The notes beneath the pieces were generated by a model. That model saw nothing but the letters and a program-made list of their open reading frames with translations. It searched no databases and was not told the origin of the DNA. Below, piece after piece: positions 60,050 through 64,000 of a stretch of DNA of 64,000 nt. This DNA comes from Siphlonurus alternatus (lineage: Eukaryota > Arthropoda > Insecta > Ephemeroptera > Siphlonuridae): positions 43,455,469 to 43,519,468 of the forward strand of contig OX463781.1 in NCBI GenBank assembly GCA_949825025.1, read 5' to 3'. The translations under genes and the position numbers were made by a program. Position 1 is the stretch's first letter; the number at the start of each line of letters is the position of its first letter.

Positions 60050-60982
60050 GTGTAAGCTTACATTTGCGAGTGATTTTTTTATTTTATTTTTTTTCTAATA
60101 AATCAAACTTCAGTCCTTGAAAATTTGTGACGTCAGTAAAATCATTGTGTGACTACCGTATATATATGACGAGTGTTACAAAATATTTGATTAAAATTGT
60201 AAAAGTAGAATTTATTGATAATTTGTTTACAGTGAGAAATTAAAATTTACTCATGTGTTTTTGTAATTTTTGCTCAGAATACAACACAAATGCAGATATT
60301 TTATTTAATAAATTAATGCAAAATCAATATTTTAGTCTATATAACTTTCTGTGCGGTGTTCACAAAATAGCTTGTAATGCGGATTTAGTCATGATGCCTC
60401 ATTATAATAACATTAGGCGTCCCCAAATGATTCACGTTAGACAGTGTCATGTGAACGTTATAGTGATTGAGTATATTCATATTTTTAAAAAAAAATAGAG
60501 TAGAACAAAACTCAGAGGGGGGTCTCTGTGATGAATGAGATCGGGTTATAAAATGTTGTAGAGGTCATATTAAAAAGTGGGTGTATGGGTAAAAGTGAAG
60601 ACATAAAGCATAATTATTTAAACCATTAAATATTGGCGTCATAAAGTTAGTGCGAACCTAGTGGTAACTGCTGGAACTAATATACGTGCGTCTGGCGAGG
60701 ATTGCTGTATATGATTTAACATTGTAAAATCATGTAAATGCTCTGTCAGCAGCCACAGCATAATTTTACAGAAATGACAACACCATTTATAATTAATAGT
60801 CCAATATACTTTCGGACAAATATAAATAAAATATTTCAACTTCGTAAGTTATTTCTTTCCTAACAATTTGATAATTTTTGTGATTCTACCCATGCTATAA
60901 GTATTGCCATATCCTCGATGCAAAGAGCAAAATTCTCAGACGTCAGCGCCATATCTCGGTCCTTTTTATGTCCTCGGGTGCG
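60050..60982. other. AT-rich intergenic DNA with one short shared block
   Basis: TCATGTAAATGCTCTGTCAG then CAGCCACAGCATAATTTTAC at 60731-60772 is similar to the reverse complement of 35740-35795, marking an old repeat. Nothing else recognised. Confidence 0.4.
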
Positions 60983-61117
60983 ATATACTACGGAAGATAT
61001 TATCCAGGTTTCTCACTAACCTGCACGGTTTGTGCCAGCCTGTTACTAAAGCTCTTACAATTAGTTAATAATTAAGAGACATGGATAATTTGATGGATAA
61101 TTTTTTTGTGAATTCTG
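60983..61117. mobile_element. Short foldback remnant, 'CAGGTTTCTCACTAAC' family
   Basis: GGAAGATATTATCCAGGTTT and CTCACTAACCTGCACGGTTT, GTGCCAGCC at the left; the right arm (ATGGATAATTT, GATGGATAATTT) is duplicated and weak. Confidence 0.5.
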
Positions 61118-62081
61118 CTCATATTTTACCATATATTGATAATAATTTACGTATTTTGATACAATAAATTTTTTTTTATTACTTTACAAGCCACAAAATA
61201 GACATAAAAAGAAGTTTTAAAAATGTAGTGAAATAATATATATTTTTTACACTTAAAAAATGGCAAAGTGCCATAACAATAATTTTATTCCTGAAAGATA
61301 AATAGAGTATTATTTCAAAAGAATTTAATATATAATACTACCCATCTATTTCATCCTATACAAGTTCAATTTACACCTTTTTTTTTACAATATATCTCCA
61401 TCTTTATTTTATACTTAGCTTTTATACAAAAATCTTTATCTATATAACAAAGAGTAAAGAAATATAAATATTTATGTTAATGGTAACAGAATAAATTTAA
61501 CATAAAAATATGCGTTACTATTCGATACACTACATAAAATTTACACATTTACTTTTTTCATATATATATTTTTTTTCTACGTGATAATGATCGAAGAAAA
61601 AAATTTGTAAGACTTAGTCGATCATTTGGGATCTCATTTTGTCTGTTCATTTTCATCAACGCCAGTGATTATCCCAAGCTCTATTCTGCCATAGAAGCTG
61701 CTGCTCTTAGCGCTGGGAACGAAAAGGGCTGTGAATTATAGTATGTCTTTAGTTTAACGGATGGGGTTCTTCGTCAGATGAGAGGGGACAAAAGAATGAA
61801 GGGAAAGGTGGGGGGACTAATGCTATGTATGAACAATATGCTGTTCACAAATTAGAACTATCATTATTCTTTGTTAATTGATGTAATGAATGTATTGGCA
61901 TTGATGTGCATAGAGACTCTTTGCACTTTCTTCTTGTATAGTTACATTTAAGTGAAAGTGTAATTTGTAACATTTTCTCACAATAAAAAATAATGAGTAC
62001 GATTCACGAAGGAAAGTTTCACATTATAATTATACTAATTCAAGATGATTATAAATATGGGTAGTGAAAAACCTGGATAGA
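61118..62081. other. AT-rich intergenic DNA, nothing recognised
   Basis: A GC-richer patch at 61640-61830 has no recognised similarity. Confidence 0.4.
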
Positions 62082-62299
62082 TACAGTAATATTTACATAA
62101 TATTTCTTCCGAAAGTAACTATATAATGGAAGTGTATGGTTTCTGATATTCCTATTCGTATTTCAGCGTTATAATTTCATACATATTTCTACTTTCAAAC
62201 CATTCTGTAAAGTTTAAAAATTGATTTATAATTAGAAGAGCTGCAGGTTTTACAATTCCGCCGACTTCCGGAAAAAAATATCAAATTAATTTTACTGTA
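62082..62299. mobile_element. Foldback element, 'TTCCGG' family, copy 4
   Basis: ACAGTAATATTTACATAATA, TTTCTTCCGAAAGTA at the left and GACTTCCGGAAAAAAATATC, AAATTAATTTTACTGT at the right. Confidence 0.65.
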
Positions 62300-63069
62300 A
62301 TAACTCTTTCGTGAATCACGCATTTTCATTTTTTTAGTAAATCACAAATATTTTACAATATATTGTAATTACATACATTGTAAAAATAATAGTTATTTAA
62401 AAATTAATAATTATATTGTAGTTCTTTTTTTTTACGACTCTAATTTTTCTTCTATTCTACATTATTAAACGAAATTGAACAATTTTTTTTTAATTAAAAT
62501 TAATATTGAATTACAGATTATTTTATTAAAAATAATAAATTTCAATTATAATTTGGAAGGAAAAACTCTTATTTTTTTATTCCCAAATATATTTCATTAG
62601 TTTGGTGAACAAGTTACTTTGGCTTAAAGAAATGAAAGAACAAGTGGGTGATCAATAAAGATTGTGTTCGGCGCTGCTCGACGCATTTGACACATTAGTT
62701 GGCGGTTATAAATGCCATTCAAGTGTGAATTTCTCCTTGTTAAGTGTCATTGAAAAAGTATGAATGATTTCTAAAATGAATAATTGTAACAGATAAAAAT
62801 AGCTTTTGTGATATGTTATTACGTTGTTTAAAAAATATAAGAAATAAAACGAGAAAAATTTTTAAAACAAAGGCAAAAAATAGTTGTTGTTTTCCATTCT
62901 TTTTATTTCATATATGTTAAAATATACAATAAAATTATTTCTCAAACTTTGATATACTGAATATTCTTGATTTAATGCTGCATAAAATACTCAACATTTT
63001 TCTCCAGTATTACTTTACAAACATTTTTACTTTAATTTTAAAAGAAGTGATTAAGTTAGCAAAAAAGCA

Positions 63070-63110
<41 letters not shown>

Positions 63111-63164
63111 ATTAAGCCCTATTGGGTACTTCTATTTACTAATTACTAATTACATACTACTTGA
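62300..63164. other. AT-rich intergenic DNA
   Basis: An (AT)n array at 63076-63107. Nothing else recognised. Confidence 0.45.
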
Positions 63165-63499
63165 AACCCCGAACCTTCCGAAACCCTAACTTGAGCGTTT
63201 CGCGGGCTCTTCTGGAACGGGGGCGGCTACGGCCTTGCAAATCCATCCCGGCATTTGCCTGCGGCTGAGGGAAACGTGGAAACCTCAGCCAGGATGGACG
63301 CTACAGCTTTTGTCAATGAACCGGAAGTGCAATGGTCCAAAGCCAGGGGAACCACATAGTGGAAAAGCGCAACGTTTTACCCCTGGGTGGGAAACGTGGT
63401 TTTTGTTGAAAATGGTCACCCATCCAACTACTAACCACGCGTGGCGTTGCTTGACTTCGGTGATCTGACACGAGACCCGGTCAAACGCACTGCGCCACA

Positions 63500-63501
<2 letters not shown>
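63165..63501 (-). mobile_element. SINE-like repeat with 5S rRNA-derived head
   Basis: Read on the minus strand from 63501: GGTGTGGCGCAGTGCG, GTCTCGTGTCAGATCACCGA, AGTCAAGCAACGCCACGCGT, GGTTAGTAGTTGGATGGGTG, ACC. This follows the 3' half of 5S rRNA (GATCACCGAA.T.AAGCA.CG...GCG.GGTTAGTACTTGGATGGG.GACC), including the A-box and C-box regions of the internal RNA polymerase III promoter. A unique body follows (63230-63390), which recurs at 51041-51216. It is not a full 5S gene because the 5' half is missing. The (TA)n array lies right at its 5' end. Confidence 0.8.

Positions 63502-64000
<499 letters not shown>

Noticed and set aside
63417..63490. Possible 5S rRNA gene
   Set aside because: Only the 3' half of 5S is recognisable, with changes in the conserved helices, and it runs into a repeat body.
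63235..63500. 71-77 codon frames on both strands
   Set aside because: They lie in the 5S-derived SINE-like repeat and are not conserved in its second copy.

Overview
This is AT-rich, intron-heavy eukaryotic DNA crowded with microsatellites and foldback (palindromic) repeats. The one gene I can support is the 3' part of an immunoglobulin-superfamily cell-surface protein of the arthropod DIP (Dpr-interacting protein) family, on the + strand. The gene family and the repeat content (very long CT/GA, AT and TTTA arrays, many short inverted-repeat elements, a 5S-derived SINE-like repeat) point to an arthropod. A crustacean is my best guess, but nothing here proves it. There are no bacterial, viral or CRISPR features.

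Gene: six exons (3918-4088, 5977-6105, 12767-12905, 18129-18277, 28987-29049, 36305-36459) join in one open frame with GT/AG junctions and matching phases. They encode most of Ig domain 2, all of Ig domain 3, a short linker and a hydrophobic C-terminal tail typical of a GPI anchor, ending at TGA 36457-36459. The signal peptide and Ig1 must lie upstream of the window. A candidate poly(A) signal is at 36528.

Introns and 3' flank: 4.1-36.3 kb is intronic apart from the exons. From about 36.6 kb to the end I see no gene, only repeats: foldback MITE-like families, several in multiple copies; a set bounded by TTAA like piggyBac-derived MITEs (9131-10177, 19823-20106, 20258-20644, 33982-34686); a solo-LTR-like unit (17608-18001); two decayed 3' ends of non-LTR retrotransposons (45848-46425 on +, 58308-59125 on -); and a 5S rRNA-derived SINE-like repeat (63165-63501, with a truncated relative at 51041-51216).

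Most interesting observation: the 3' splice site of the first visible exon sits at the end of a ~60-bp tandem array (about 3593-3917). The array repeats the acceptor plus the first bases of the exon five times. Each extra acceptor, if used, would run into an in-frame stop within 13 codons. I did not find a convincing new protein system; the novelty is in repeat structure and its possible effect on splicing and gene regulation.
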